Below are positions 26,418 through 35,600 of a stretch of 64,000 bases of DNA, in pieces. The number at the start of each line of letters is the position of its first letter. The stretch's first letter is position 1. The translations under genes and the position numbers were made by a program. This DNA comes from UBA4781 sp963556045 (lineage in GTDB: Bacteria > Chloroflexota > Anaerolineae > Anaerolineales > Anaerolineaceae): positions 1,488,001 to 1,552,000 of the forward strand of contig CAUVYA020000002.1 in assembly GCA_963556045.3 (NCBI GenBank). Direction: 5' to 3'. The notes below the pieces were generated by a model. That model had not been told where the DNA came from, did not search any database, and saw only the letters and a program-made list of their open reading frames with translations.

Positions 26418-27875
26418 ATGGATACATATTTTCCTGAAAATTTTTTTTGGGGCGGAGCAACCGCTGCCAACCAGTGCGAGGGCGCATGGGATGAGGATGG
26501 CAAAGGAATCAGCACATCAGATCTGATGAGCGCCGGTTCGCGCGAGAAACCACGCACCTTTAAACCCGAAAACGATCCTGCTGTCCATTATCCTTCTCAT
26601 GAGGCGATTGATCACTACCATCGTTATGAAGAAGATATCGCATTATTTGCTGAGATGGGCTTTAAAATGTACCGTATGTCCATCGCGTGGACTCGTATAT
26701 TTCCAAACGGCGATAATGCGCAGCCAAATCAGGCAGGCATTGAGCACTACCGAAAGGTCTTCGAAACCTGCAAAAAGTACGGCATTGAACCGCTGGTAAC
26801 TCTCTCACACTACGAAATGCCTTTCCATCTCGTCAAGGAATACAACGGCTGGGCAAACCGCAAGACCATTGACTTCTTCATGCGATACTGCCAGACAGTC
26901 ATGAACGAGTACAAAGGGTTGGTTAAATACTGGCTTACCTTCAACGAGATCAACGTGCTGGCAACATCGTTTGGTGGACTTATAGCAGGCGGCATCATGC
27001 CAGATTCTGACACTTCGTTCTTCGGTGGTGCTGTCGCCAGGGAATCTACGCAGGCACAACAGATACGTTTTCAAGCATTGCATCATCAATTCGTTGCCAG
27101 CGCCAGAGTGGTCCAGATGGCACACACCATTGATCCGGAGAATAAAGTCGGCTGCATGGTAGCAGGTATGGTGCAATACCCCTATTCTCCCAATCCTGCC
27201 GATATACTGGAAACACAGAAAAGCATGCGACTCGGCAATTACCTGTGCGGTGATGTGATGGTGCGCGGTGAATACCCGGCTTTCTCCCGAAGATTTTTCG
27301 ATGAGAAGGGCGTGGTGCTCGAGATCGCAGAAGGCGACCTGGAAGCAATACAAAAAGGTAAGGTGGATTTTTATTCCTTCAGCTACTATTCATCAGGCTG
27401 TGTGTCCGCCGACCCGGAGTTAATCAAACAAGCCGGAAATATGCTTTTCGGTGTAAAGAACCCCTATCTGAAAGCCTCCGAATGGGGCTGGACCATCGAT
27501 CCAACCGGGCTGCGCTATTTTCTCAATGAACTGTACGACCGCTATCAGGTACCTCTAATGGTCGTTGAAAATGGGCTGGGTGCAGTTGACAGGGTCGAGG
27601 TAGATGGCAGCATCCACGATAGCTACCGCATCGAATACCTGCGCCAGCATGTCATCGCCATGCGTGAAGCGATCGAGGATGGAGTTGACCTGATCGGTTA
27701 TACACCCTGGGGCTGCATTGATCTCATCAGTGCATCTACCGGTGAAATGGAAAAACGCTACGGTTTCATCTATGTTGATAAGGACAATGATGGCAAAGGT
27801 ACACTCAAGCGAAGCCGTAAGGATTCCTTCTACTGGTATCAAAAATTGATCGCTTCCAATGGCGCTGAGTATTAG
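26418..27875 (+). CDS. 6-phospho-beta-glucosidase (GH1)
   Basis: A 485-residue GH1 enzyme of full length. It starts with PENFFWGGATAANQCEGAW, has the acid/base Glu at 177 in TFNEIN and the nucleophile at 384 in VVENGLG. The end carries the phosphate-binding signature of 6-phospho enzymes, SASTGEMEKRYGFIYVD (Ser, Lys and Tyr around the sugar phosphate). It should split the phosphorylated disaccharide delivered by the PTS into glucose 6-phosphate and glucose in the cytoplasm. Last gene of the operon, followed by a strong terminator. Confidence 0.95.
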   Translation: MDTYFPENFFWGGATAANQCEGAWDEDGKGISTSDLMSAGSREKPRTFKPENDPAVHYPSHEAIDHYHRYEEDIALFAEMGFKMYRMSIAWTRIFPNGDNAQPNQAGIEHYRKVFETCKKYGIEPLVTLSHYEMPFHLVKEYNGWANRKTIDFFMRYCQTVMNEYKGLVKYWLTFNEINVLATSFGGLIAGGIMPDSDTSFFGGAVARESTQAQQIRFQALHHQFVASARVVQMAHTIDPENKVGCMVAGMVQYPYSPNPADILETQKSMRLGNYLCGDVMVRGEYPAFSRRFFDEKGVVLEIAEGDLEAIQKGKVDFYSFSYYSSGCVSADPELIKQAGNMLFGVKNPYLKASEWGWTIDPTGLRYFLNELYDRYQVPLMVVENGLGAVDRVEVDGSIHDSYRIEYLRQHVIAMREAIEDGVDLIGYTPWGCIDLISASTGEMEKRYGFIYVDKDNDGKGTLKRSRKDSFYWYQKLIASNGAEY

Positions 27876-27894
27876 CGCATCTGCGAAAACTATT

Positions 27895-27929
27895 AAACAT
27901 AAAAGCACCTTATCGGTGCTTTTATGTTT
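27895..27929 (+). terminator. terminator of the PTS/GH1 operon
   Basis: AAACATAAAAGCACC and GGTGCTTTTATGTTT form a perfect 15-bp stem with loop TTATC, starting 20 bp after the GH1 stop. The A-rich and T-rich flanks would let it work on both strands. Confidence 0.88.
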
Positions 27930-28538
27930 AATTCGTTAACTTTGATTCAGATAAACCGGCAAAGCAGAGAACAACAAGATCGTCAGAAACAGCCATTATG
28001 ATCAAGCTGGTCTTGGAAATTTCATAGATTTGTTTTTCATCATACCAATCGCTTGGTTTTTTCCTTCGTTTTGTATAAGCCAATAATTGTTAATAAGAAT
28101 GTACGGGATCAACAGAACGAGAGGGGTATTTGTAATCAGATACCCTTTATGCTTTTTCAAACCTTGAAATTCATCTTTTGCAGATTGGCATCTATCACGA
28201 GATTCACCGAGTGATTGCCGTATTAAATGTGTCCACGATTTGAAGAACGGTGATAGAAATTTTGAACCAATCTATCAATGGTAAAGAAGAATCGTCCGCC
28301 GGAGATGCCTGTTGGGAAAAATTAGGGGAATTAACATAAAACAATGGTGTAAAAATTAACTGAATGATAGGTTTTTGTAATTCGTCACTAAATGCCGACC
28401 TTCGAATTGCGCATTTTGACGTATACTCAGGTGAATAGAGTAAAATAGGAATGGGCTGTCTTCCATTGACCAAATGAACGAAAAAGGTATATTTGGCTTC
28501 ACAATTTGAAGCTTAATTAATAAAAGGAGTTTTTTTCA
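27930..28538. other. AT-rich intergenic region
   Basis: 609 bp between the operon terminator and the LRR lipoprotein. I see no convincing gene, RNA or repeat; the open frames are short and low in sense. An AAGGAG ribosome site at 28523-28528 serves the next gene, and TTGACC (about 28466) may be part of its promoter. Confidence 0.5.
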
Positions 28539-30080
28539 TTGAAAAAGACACTTTACATACTGCTGGCTGCTTTACTGGCTATTGGGTTTGCGGCTTGTGG
28601 CGCACCCACCGCGACAACGACCCCCTCGGTCTCGGCGGTGCCCGCCGTCGTAACGTTCGCCGATCCGATGCTGGAGGCGATGGTGCGTGGGGCGATGGGC
28701 AAGCCGGAGGGCGACATCACCGTGGCGGAAGCCCAGGCTGTTACGCGCATGGATTTCAGCAACGTTTGGTCACAGTATCTCTCAGATCAGACCGAGCTCA
28801 TCCACGATCTCGGTGGGCTTGAAGCTTTCACCAACCTCGAAAGCCTCGACTTGTCGGATCAGGCAATCATCGACATTTCCGCTTTGCAGGGGCTGACCAA
28901 ACTCACTTACCTTTCCCTGGCCGGCAACCCGGTCAGCGACATTATCCCTCTCGCCGGTCTGACCAATCTGAAGCTCCTGATCCTCACGGGTAGCCAGGCT
29001 CAGGATTATAACGCTCTTGCCAGCCTGGTCAACTTGCAAGTCCTCCTGCTCGACAACTCGACTATCACCGATCTTACTCCATTAGCAGGGTTGTCCAACC
29101 TGCAGCAATTGTATCTGACAAACACTCCGACAGAAGATTTTACATCGCTTGAGATCATTTATCCAAATCTGAAAAAGAAGGATTTCATCATCCCCTCCAC
29201 TCTGATAGATCTCGGATTCGGAATGGATAGCAATAACCATGAGGCGCATTTTGACAGCGAAGAAGCCACCTTCACCATTAACCATGAAGCATGGGGCATG
29301 CCATCAAGGGAGGATAACCAGAATATTATCCGCATGTCCATGTATCTGAATGGTGAATATAAAGCATCAATTGGTTATTATGGCGTTCATAAGGTATACG
29401 TCTGCCAAATGGATAAAGAAGGCCAGCCACAAGTGAACTACATCTACAACCCGGCGGACGGTAGTTTTAGCATCAATGCGGAAGATCGCCCGAATGCAGA
29501 GCAAATGATCCGCGGAGCAATGGATGTCACAGAAGGTGAGGATGTGCTGCTTGACCCCATCCGTTTTTATAACGACGCCATCAAGAACACCTTCCACATG
29601 ACCCCCGAAACCTTGTTTGCTATGCCATATGAGCCGCCGACGCTCAAGAGCCTGGGGTTCGTTCCAGATGAGACCGCTGGCATCTTTATGTATGAGCAGC
29701 ACGAAGGAATCTACACCAATATCAGGATCGACCACACGGATAATGCCGAGAAGGAATATGATATTGTATTTTTCCAACCGATCAGTGATGAATATCGGGT
29801 TAATATGTTCTATTTCGTGGCCGATAAGAAACTCTATGTTGGAGCCGATGATAACAATCAGGGCGGCGCAAGTTTTTGGGTTATTATGGATGCAGACGAA
29901 CACACCGACGAATGGTGCAGTAACGAAGACATGACTGTGGAAGAATACTTTATCAACGCCTACAATGACCCTGGAATTGAGGACATTTACCTGCATACCG
30001 CGGAGCTATTGGAGCAGTACATCAGAGATACTTTTGGCATGACAATTGAGGAACTGTACGCACTACCTACAGGTGAATAA
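28539..30080 (+). CDS. leucine-rich-repeat lipoprotein with a duplicated C-terminal domain
   Basis: 513 residues from a TTG start with AAGGAG 10 nt upstream. The signal peptide (KKTLYILLAALLAIGFAAC) ends in a lipobox with Cys20. Residues about 90-205 are five to six internalin-like 22-residue LRRs (LTKLTYLSLAGNPVSDI pattern). The remainder is two related halves of about 150 residues (207-352 and 353-513), each ending in a similar motif: NTFHMTPETLFAMPYE and DTFGMTIEELYALPTGE. The protein is surface-anchored and probably binds other proteins or glycans. The first 300 bp are much more GC-rich than the rest, which suggests mosaic origin of the LRR end. Confidence 0.87.
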   Translation: MKKTLYILLAALLAIGFAACGAPTATTTPSVSAVPAVVTFADPMLEAMVRGAMGKPEGDITVAEAQAVTRMDFSNVWSQYLSDQTELIHDLGGLEAFTNLESLDLSDQAIIDISALQGLTKLTYLSLAGNPVSDIIPLAGLTNLKLLILTGSQAQDYNALASLVNLQVLLLDNSTITDLTPLAGLSNLQQLYLTNTPTEDFTSLEIIYPNLKKKDFIIPSTLIDLGFGMDSNNHEAHFDSEEATFTINHEAWGMPSREDNQNIIRMSMYLNGEYKASIGYYGVHKVYVCQMDKEGQPQVNYIYNPADGSFSINAEDRPNAEQMIRGAMDVTEGEDVLLDPIRFYNDAIKNTFHMTPETLFAMPYEPPTLKSLGFVPDETAGIFMYEQHEGIYTNIRIDHTDNAEKEYDIVFFQPISDEYRVNMFYFVADKKLYVGADDNNQGGASFWVIMDADEHTDEWCSNEDMTVEEYFINAYNDPGIEDIYLHTAELLEQYIRDTFGMTIEELYALPTGE

Positions 30081-30115
30081 GGAACAAAAAGCGGCGGCGA
30101 AGCGTGCCTGCCATA

Positions 30116-30730
30116 TCAGCATAAACAGATTGGTTGCCGGATGACTGTCTTCAGTTTTTCAGGAGCGCTCCGCCGCACATCTGAAAGATAGATCTCATGG
30201 TGTTTTCCGTTGACTTCATATCCATTTTCATGAATGAAAGCATGCAGTCGTGCAATATTCGCACCTTCCTCCGCGTAAGGTCCGATGTGCATAAGCTGCA
30301 CAGAAAGACCTTCTGCGTTCATTTCAAAGCGTACCTGTTTTACAGCATCAAGCCCTTTTTTCTTCTTCAAAACCTCTGCCCTGGCACATTCAACCCATTC
30401 GACCGTAACCACTTCAGGCTGTGCGATCATCATGGTCCAATCCCAATTGGATTTATCTTCGGTCGTGAACTGGCGCATGTCCTTTACCCACCAGAGCCCC
30501 TCCAAGGGGAAAACACGGAACTCTATCCCTGATTCCTTTTTAATAGCAAATTTGAGAGTATAGGAAATGGAAAAAAGCGCCTCGATGGCTTCTTGATAGG
30601 ATTCTTCCTTGTTCGGATCGCCATGACCATCGATCATCAAGAAATGCAGCGGGGGTACTTCAACCACCACCGGTTGGGCAGGTGGAAAATAGAGCTGCTT
30701 GTAAGCTTTTTTCCATTCAAACTTTTCCAT
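30116..30730 (-). CDS. GyrI-like small-molecule-binding protein
   Basis: About 204 residues from the ATG at 30730, where the family normally begins (MEKFEWKKAYKQLY); the frame extends 34 codons upstream into the padR gene. It shows the GyrI-like/AraC-effector-binding fold: VEVPPLHFLMIDGHGDPN, EALFSISYTLKFAIKK and the C-terminal GYEVNGKHHEIYLSD. Members bind hydrophobic or cationic drugs and some act as hydrolases. It follows the PadR regulator by 62 bp on the same strand, a frequent pairing that suggests the regulator controls it in response to a toxic compound. Confidence 0.85.
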   Translation of the reverse strand: MEKFEWKKAYKQLYFPPAQPVVVEVPPLHFLMIDGHGDPNKEESYQEAIEALFSISYTLKFAIKKESGIEFRVFPLEGLWWVKDMRQFTTEDKSNWDWTMMIAQPEVVTVEWVECARAEVLKKKKGLDAVKQVRFEMNAEGLSVQLMHIGPYAEEGANIARLHAFIHENGYEVNGKHHEIYLSDVRRSAPEKLKTVIRQPICLC

Positions 30731-30792
30731 GATTACCACCAGGTTCTTTGATTTTTTTTCAACACCTTTCACGAAAAAATGTTTTCTTGCGA

Positions 30793-31329
30793 TTATTCCT
30801 TTGAAATTCTGGTGATAGCACCACCGACCCACTCCAGCTCTGCACTTAAAAGTGCTATGGAGTGATCGAAAAGTTCGTATGCGGCTGTATTCAATTGTTC
30901 TCCCCCATCCAGATCGTACTTTGCCTGCACCTGTTCCTGTTTCGCTTTCAGATCAGTTTGGTGAGAAGTCAATGCCTGCAGGATTTCAGATCGGTCCAGC
31001 GCCAGTAAATTCGCCAGCCCAATGTCGAAGTCATCCGTGCGTGCGCGTGGTGAAGTCAATCGCATCCGGACCTCTTCCTGATATGCCTGCCTGCCCAGAT
31101 CCGTCAGATTGTATATCTTGCGAGCCGGACGGTCCCCTTCAGCACGTTTTTCACTGAGAAGAAGAGCTTTCTCCTCCAATTTGTTCAAGATGTAATAAAT
31201 GGATGAAAAACCGATATCCGTCCACTCCCGCATTCCGCGTTGAATGATGATCTGTTCGATCTGATAGCCGTACTTGGGTTCTTCGGCAATTAACCCCATG
31301 ATGATCAATTCTGAATTTGTGATATTCAT
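30793..31329 (-). CDS. PadR-family transcriptional regulator
   Basis: 178 residues. The N-terminal winged helix (1-85) has the family pattern LIIMGLIAEEPKYGYQIEQII, then SSIYYILNKLEEKALL and KIYNLTDLGRQAY. The C-terminal half (about 95-178) is helical with a coiled dimerisation region (HQTDLKAKQEQVQAKYD), as in the longer PadR subgroup. An inverted repeat over its own -10 box indicates autorepression. It is transcribed with the GyrI-like gene. Confidence 0.92.
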   Translation of the reverse strand: MNITNSELIIMGLIAEEPKYGYQIEQIIIQRGMREWTDIGFSSIYYILNKLEEKALLLSEKRAEGDRPARKIYNLTDLGRQAYQEEVRMRLTSPRARTDDFDIGLANLLALDRSEILQALTSHQTDLKAKQEQVQAKYDLDGGEQLNTAAYELFDHSIALLSAELEWVGGAITRISKE

Positions 31330-31356
31330 TTCAATTTATTATCCTTACGTTATATT

Positions 31357-31385
31357 ATTCTAGTATTAGAATATCAAAATGTCAA
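31357..31385 (-). promoter_or_regulatory. promoter of padR with overlapping palindromic operator
   Basis: On the minus strand TTGACA (31380-31385), a 17-nt spacer and TAGAAT (31357-31362) form a near-consensus promoter 28 bp before the start codon. ATTCTA-4 nt-TAGAAT (31357-31372) is an inverted repeat covering the -10 box, the expected place for a PadR autorepressor site. Confidence 0.78.
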
Positions 31386-31531
31386 GCCTCTTATAAAGTA
31401 AGGATTTAACAGAAATGCAGACAATGCCAGGGATGATATTTAACTGGAAAATTAAACCAATTTAGAAACATTCCAGGTAAGAATAAGCATTCTTTGACTT
31501 AGACAGAGTAATGAGCATTTTTTCAGGAAAT

Positions 31532-32287
31532 CTACATATCCCACCGCAGCAGGGCATCGAATGCTCGTTTTCCGCTGGAAAAATTTTCTCCTACCACCCT
31601 GCTCTCGTGTGGATCGGTGGGAGAACCAGCCACCGACAGCGCCACCTCCTCACCCGGCAGGATTTCATGTTCGTAGTTGATCTGGATCCAATCCAGTTTT
31701 CTGCGGCGATATTCCTCCAGCGGGAAGCAATCACAGATCCATTCCACATAGCGGCTGTTGTTGACATGCCCAAGCATATCGATTGCCGAATAACCGGCTT
31801 TCACGCGCAAACATTCTTCCCCATCTTCTGAAAATCCAAGCTTTTCCAGCGGTTCCTCCAATCCAGCGCGATCAGACAGAGCCGGTAAATCCATGTTCAT
31901 TTTATGCGGAAGAACCATGCGGCGGGTAGTCGCGTCGATCACCAGCCAGGCAGAGGTCGCCGCTGCGACCTTGTTCTCATTTTTATCCAGCACTTCGAAA
32001 TCACGGATAAAGAACAGTTTTTGCTGAATGGTCTTGGGCCAGGTGCGGATGGTTATTTGATCGCCTGCCTGCGGATAAGCGAAAATTTTGATCTTCATGC
32101 GCGAGTGCACCCAGAAAATGTTTTGTGCCACCATTGCTTCAAAACCGACCCCCAACTTTGCCGCATGAATCGTAGCGGCTTCGGTTAGGCGCTGAAAAAA
32201 GGCAGCCGGTTTCCAACAGCGCTCGAAATCACATTCATAGCTGTGGACTTGTATTGTGTTCTCATAGATCTTTGCATCAGTGTTCAT
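31532..32287 (-). CDS. acyl-ACP thioesterase (double hot-dog, FatA/FatB family)
   Basis: 251 residues, the normal size for bacterial acyl-ACP thioesterases. Two hot-dog domains are visible: the first from VHSYECDFERCWKPAAFFQ, the second around SAIDMLGHVNNSRYVEW. The enzyme releases fatty acids from acyl carrier protein in the cytoplasm. The active-site block has D170, H174 and the HVNN turn, but the Asn two residues before the His in most relatives (D-x-N-x-H) is Leu172, so turnover or chemistry may differ. It is a single gene on the minus strand. Confidence 0.9.
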   Translation of the reverse strand: MNTDAKIYENTIQVHSYECDFERCWKPAAFFQRLTEAATIHAAKLGVGFEAMVAQNIFWVHSRMKIKIFAYPQAGDQITIRTWPKTIQQKLFFIRDFEVLDKNENKVAAATSAWLVIDATTRRMVLPHKMNMDLPALSDRAGLEEPLEKLGFSEDGEECLRVKAGYSAIDMLGHVNNSRYVEWICDCFPLEEYRRRKLDWIQINYEHEILPGEEVALSVAGSPTDPHESRVVGENFSSGKRAFDALLRWDM

Positions 32288-32689
32288 ATTTCCGCCTTTT
32301 TTAGAGAGTAATGTAGTCGCTCTTTTATTCTAATTCACTCACGTTATGAAAGCAAAATTCAGCACTGCATGGTTAGTTGGCATCTGTCGTCCGATGTAAT
32401 CGAACGCCTTAACGATAGAACAAAACAGATGCGCTGTATAGAGGTGTCGGATGAAAGATGTTGGCAATCTTGCCCAGGTTGGAAATACTGCTCATTAGCA
32501 CAGTCAGTGCCAACCGAAAGCAACATAGCACTTCGGTGGGTGTCAATGTATTTCAGTCTGGCACAGGATTGATGCAGCTATTCACAAGGACCCGGAAAGC
32601 ACTGGTTATCATTTCATGAGCGGAGGATATTTTCTCTTATAAAAATCTATTTACTTCATTTTCGATATTCATTTGTTACAGTATCCAAT
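32288..32689. other. intergenic region, no feature seen
   Basis: 402 bp between the thioesterase start and the end of the STAND gene. Short open frames on the plus strand (for example around 32369-32572) are Cys/Trp/Ser-rich, lack a ribosome site and do not resemble a protein I know. I see nothing I can support. Confidence 0.5.
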
Positions 32690-35600
32690 CTATCCCCCCT
32701 CAAGTTTCAGCTTATACAACCCTCCGTCGCGAGTCGCCGCCAGGAGCGTTTCGCCCTGTTTGGTCCATTCCAACATAACCGGCCATCCTTCTGCGTTAAA
32801 CTCAGTGATAATACTTGCGTCAGGAATAGACCATATCGTCAACCTATTTCGCAGATGGGTCTCCCACACACAAAATGCTCGCGAATCAGGACTCCAGGCA
32901 AAAGTGGCACTCGCCACAGAAATCCGGCAAACATGGTTTTCAAGATCACTGCTCCAAAAATGGATAAGGGACCCTCCTGCATCACTGGTGACATGGGCTG
33001 CAAAATATTTCCCATCCGGGCTGAACCCACACCACGGTATCTCCCACACTACCCCTGACGGTTCAGAATCTTCTCTTGCAACAGGCAAGGTCATTTTTTT
33101 AACCACTTCTCCCAATTCCATATCTACCAATTGAATTGCATCCTTGTTTAGCAACGTACAGCATGCAACCGTACAGAGATCAGGCGCCACCGCAAAAGAG
33201 GATATGCCGTACTTTGAAATATAGACGTTAGACACTATTTCTCCGCTATTAATATCAAATGCGATCAAATTTGAACCATTGCTCACGAGAATCTGTTCTT
33301 TCTCCTTTGTTTCAACAAAATCAGGGGGTATATCTGGTAACACTGCAAAAGCTCCGCGCTGCACACGTTTCCACCATGGTTGAACAAGAACATTTGTCGT
33401 CAGTTTTTCAATGAATTCTTCAAAAATCTCTTCTATTCGTTGAAACCGCTTGGGAGAAAACTCTCGCCCGATCAAATGCAGCCCATATTCAAGAATTACC
33501 AGCAATAACAGGGGAATAAGGGAAACCACGGAAAGCGCCATGATCAACCTACTTCTGAATTCCATGAATTTATTTCTTACCCGCATGGGTCGAACGGTAG
33601 ACCATTTTATCTTCATGCTTTCCGCATCGAGCAGAATAATCGTATCGTCCTTACTAATTATTGGTCGATCATACTCTGCCGTAGTGATGGCCAGAATGTC
33701 CTTGCTATCCGGAGAAAAACATGCCAGCTTAATAAAATGATGAGACATTCCATCTGCAATCAAATCATTCCATTTGCAGCTTCTCAATTCTTCCCCACTG
33801 TGGGCTGCAAGCAGGACCATGCGCTCTCCCACCGGGGCATAGTGATTCTCGGGATATTTTTCAGGCTGAAAAGCAATTTGATTGGTCAGATAGTGCAATT
33901 CATCAGATGATACAGCCATGATATATTGGTCAGAGGGAACATGATCAAAGATTTCATTTTTGGGCATTTCCGTACTTGGTTTCCAGCAGTGTATTTCCCC
34001 GTTTTCCAATCCAACTGCAATCAGACTATCTATGGGAGAATAAGCGCAAGTATAAGGGTTATGATTAGGAAACTGGTAATTACCAACTATCTTTCCAAAT
34101 TTATCAAAACTGGTCAGTCCTCCATAGTTTCGCTTCCCCTCGGCAACACCAGCAACGAAGAGACTTTGTCTTTCATCAGATGAAATACAGAGGGAATGCG
34201 GTATATAGGGAAGCTGCGTCTCTGAAAGAATAGAACTGTTGGCACCATTATATAGAATGAGACTGGATCCCAGGATAAACACGTAAATCCTATTCTTCTC
34301 ATCAAGAAGAGCCGCAAATTGGCTATCGTGCAACCGTGATCCCAATTCAAAGCGGGTGATGGGATCCACACCCGATGAATTCAATACTTCACCAGTGTTT
34401 TGGTTTCGATTAATAAAGAGAAGTTGCGATCGCCCAGGGTGTGCTGAGATTAATTCCACAACCCTGACATTGGAATAGTGCTGTTCGCTGATACATTTGC
34501 CGGATTCCAGATTAAAAATGCGGAGGTGAGTTTTTCTTTCTGAATTGACGGTAAGAATCTGCTTATTGTCATCGCTTAAAACAAATTGGTCAATTGTATT
34601 TCTCTGGAGAGGCAATCTATTTATCAATTGCCATGTAGCGGCATCCCATACCAGTACCTCACCCCACCAGCCCTCCTTTCCACTGGCAGTAATTAAATAC
34701 TTTCCGTCTGGGGAAAACCGCACCTGGTTTACATTTGCATCATGGTTCAGGGTTGCTAAAAGCCGAACCGAGGAGGTATCCCAGATCATTGCTTTTTTAT
34801 CATCGGATCCAGAAACCAAAATTGAACCATCCGATGAAAAAGCACATGTTCTTACAATCTTCTCATGGTGGCTAAATATAGACAGATCCGCCGGATATAC
34901 TTGTTGTGGCTTGTTTATCCATCTCAACCATGGGTGAGTTACATTTCCCGCCTCAAGATATTCACGTGCTGTTTGTGCGGGTGCACTGGAGTCGACCTGA
35001 TTGGCTGCCAGCTGAAATGTCAAGGAGGGTCGTTCAGCCAATAAATAACCCTGAGCACGTAGGAGCTTGAGATAATCTTGTAATTTGGTAGATAAAGCCT
35101 GGGGGATTCCAACCGCGGCAAGAGCACGATAATAATCAGAAATCAATTCATACATCCTCGAGGTTCTGCACATTGCTTCAATGGTATGGAGATTGCAGAG
35201 CGTACTTTCGAGTTCCGCCCACATCTTCCCGATTGTCTGATGAAATGGTAGTTCGGATAGTTTCCGTATATTGATAATTTCAATGCCTTGTTTTCTGATC
35301 TGAAGTTCTTGAGATCCAAAATAATTTGCCAAGCTCTGATGAGTTTCATTCTGACGAGACGATAAAATATCTTCAGTAACTACTTCTGCAAGCTGGCGAT
35401 GGTAGAAAGTCATCAAAATAGCTCCATCTGCCATACGTTCCGTTAGATAAGGATCCAGATCAAAAAATAGGCGGGACCAAACCACAACAGGTAGACGCGT
35501 AATACTTGGCGACTTTGGCGAACGCCAGTGAAAATCTTGCAGTACCTGTTCGTCCGCCGAAAGAATATCCATCAATTCATCTTCCGATAGACCATTTTTA

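Noticed and set aside
26805..27353. 182-codon frame opposite the GH1 gene
   Set aside because: It is the antisense shadow of a well-supported GH1 enzyme and is rich in His/Cys as such shadows are.
28204..28473. 89-codon minus-strand frame before the LRR gene
   Set aside because: No ribosome site, no recognisable domain, composition like random AT-rich DNA.
32369..32572. 67-codon plus-strand frame between the thioesterase and STAND genes
   Set aside because: Cys/Trp/Ser-rich, no ribosome site; frames change without any consistent protein.
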